From the NCBI RefSeq assembly GCF_013375035.1, contig NZ_CP056032.1, forward strand, positions 124,001 through 188,000: a DNA stretch of 64,000 bases, read 5' to 3'. The translations under genes were made by a program, and so were the position numbers. This DNA comes from Spirosoma sp. KUDC1026 (GTDB lineage: Bacteria > Bacteroidota > Bacteroidia > Cytophagales > Spirosomataceae). The stretch's first letter is position 1, and each line of letters starts with the position of its first letter. The notes under the pieces were generated by a model. It saw nothing but the letters and a program-made list of their open reading frames with translations, ran no database searches and was not told the origin of the DNA. Below are positions 63,149 through 64,000 of the stretch, piece by piece.

Positions 63149-64000
63149 TTAGTAGGTATTGATCTGCCCGGTCGAGTATAGCAACCGGATGTAATTCTGA
63201 CGGTAGGTGTAAACGGCTTCGTAATAGGCCGTCTGCGTCTCGAACCAGGAGCGTTGCGCTTCGAAAAGGTCGATCAGGTTCGTAGCTCCCCGCAGATAGG
63301 CGTAGCGTACGGACGCCAGCACCTGATCGGCATCGCGCCGGATGCCCGTGTAGCGCTCCACGTTCCGACGGCTGGCGATAAACGACTCGTAGGCAGTGCT
63401 CACTTCGGTTCGAATACGTGCCTGTACTAAGGTAGCCGCCTGACTGGCTTGGTTCTGCGTGATTTGCGCTTTCTGAATTTCGCCCTGATTGCGGTTGTAG
63501 AACGGTAGTTCGAGCGTAAGGAAGACCCCTGCATAGGGCACGCTGTTCTGGGGGTTCCAGATTAGACCGGCTTCGTTACGCGGTTTAGCCAACACCCGTT
63601 GTAACGCCAGGTTGCGCTGAGCCGCTTCGACGGTAGCCGCGGCCACCCCCACATCGGTCCGGCTGGTGGATGCCAGTTGCAGCAGGCTGTCAGCCGGGGC
63701 CAGCGCAACGGGATGTAGCACCAGTGGGTTGGGAACAGCCGGATTAACGATGGAATCGTTCATGGCCACACTAATACTGTCGGTGGTACCCAGCACCAGC
63801 CGGAGTTCGTTGAGTCGGTTGCGCAGGTCCTGCTGGGCAGTACGTGTCTGTAATTCGTATTGATCGAGCAACAGTCGCGTCCGGGTCAGATCGGTAGTAG
63901 AAATGGCCAGATTTTTCAGGCGTACCCGGTTGAGCTGTACCAACGTATCGGTGTTAGCGCGGGCTCGCTCCAGTAATACCACCTGAATACGAGCGTACCA
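63149..64000 (-). CDS. TolC-family outer-membrane channel (5' partial)
   Basis: The frame continues open to the window edge, so the N-terminus is missing. The visible 280 residues show the TolC alternate helix pattern (VQLNRVRLKNLAISTTDLTRTR, later YAYLRGATNLIDLFEAQRSWFETQTAYYEAVYTYRQN). It is the outer-membrane part of the efflux pump, ending 31 bases before the adaptor gene. Confidence 0.88.
   Translation of the reverse strand, partial: WYARIQVVLLERARANTDTLVQLNRVRLKNLAISTTDLTRTRLLLDQYELQTRTAQQDLRNRLNELRLVLGTTDSISVAMNDSIVNPAVPNPLVLHPVALAPADSLLQLASTSRTDVGVAAATVEAAQRNLALQRVLAKPRNEAGLIWNPQNSVPYAGVFLTLELPFYNRNQGEIQKAQITQNQASQAATLVQARIRTEVSTAYESFIASRRNVERYTGIRRDADQVLASVRYAYLRGATNLIDLFEAQRSWFETQTAYYEAVYTYRQNYIRLLYSTGQINTY

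Noticed and set aside
1-64000. tRNA, rRNA, CRISPR or prophage
   Set aside because: No cloverleaf-type sequence, repeat-spacer array, integrase or structural phage gene was recognised when reading both strands.

Overview
The window looks like chromosome of an aerobic Bacteroidota, most likely Cytophagales and close to Spirosoma. This rests on family content, not on a database match: a SusC/SusD pair with its own ECF sigma/FecR system, BlaR1-type M56 peptidases fused to TonB domains, DUF1080 and DUF1684 proteins, a tricorn-like S41 protease, ECF-promoter-like TTTG/TAnnTTTG sequence, and almost no Shine-Dalgarno signals. Most genes are GC-moderate, with an AT-richer accessory patch around 28.6-31.1 kb. 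No rRNA, tRNA or CRISPR array was seen.

Layout. 1-4.4 kb: a tandem set of M56/TonB genes (one cut by the window edge, one whole, one 5'-truncated copy). 4.4-11 kb: a phosphatase lipoprotein, a peroxiredoxin-like protein with an Rrf2 regulator, a minus-strand set (ACT protein, DUF1684, carotenoid-type FAD oxidoreductase) and an acyltransferase. 11-20.6 kb: a minus-strand polysaccharide-utilisation locus running sigma - FecR - SusC - SusD - GH30 - DUF1080. 21.3-27.6 kb: a minus-strand redox/ergothioneine block: histidine kinase, receiver/flavoprotein fusion, UBP zinc finger, EgtB, EgtD and, after a terminator, a lone receiver. 27.7-31.1 kb: ChaN-like protein, two orphan genes, an IS5-family element carrying four short GC-rich inserts, and decayed sequence. 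31-36 kb: a protein with a DIDDTA motif, a GlmU-like protein, HolB, a RimB-like protease and RimK. 36.4-39.8 kb: a TetR-controlled SDR / alpha-beta hydrolase (frameshifted) / MDR set. 40-45 kb: hypothetical, TIGR01777, RecX and two glycosyltransferases. 45-57.5 kb: NrdB divergent from UvrA, tricorn-like protease, pyruvate carboxylase, small membrane proteins. 57.6-64 kb: TIM-barrel epimerase, VOC protein and an RND metal-type efflux operon (the TolC gene runs off the edge).

The most unusual things are: (1) four 15-18 bp GC-rich hairpin sequences inserted in one IS transposase, forming two inverted pairs, with the rest of the transposase frame intact; (2) an identical 20-bp element in front of the peroxiredoxin-like and ACT-domain genes, next to an Rrf2 regulator; (3) a receiver-glutaredoxin-like-thioredoxin-reductase-like fusion in which every expected redox cysteine pair is missing, encoded in one run with a kinase, a zinc finger and ergothioneine enzymes; (4) a paired TetR operator; (5) a single-base G-run frameshift in an otherwise intact hydrolase.
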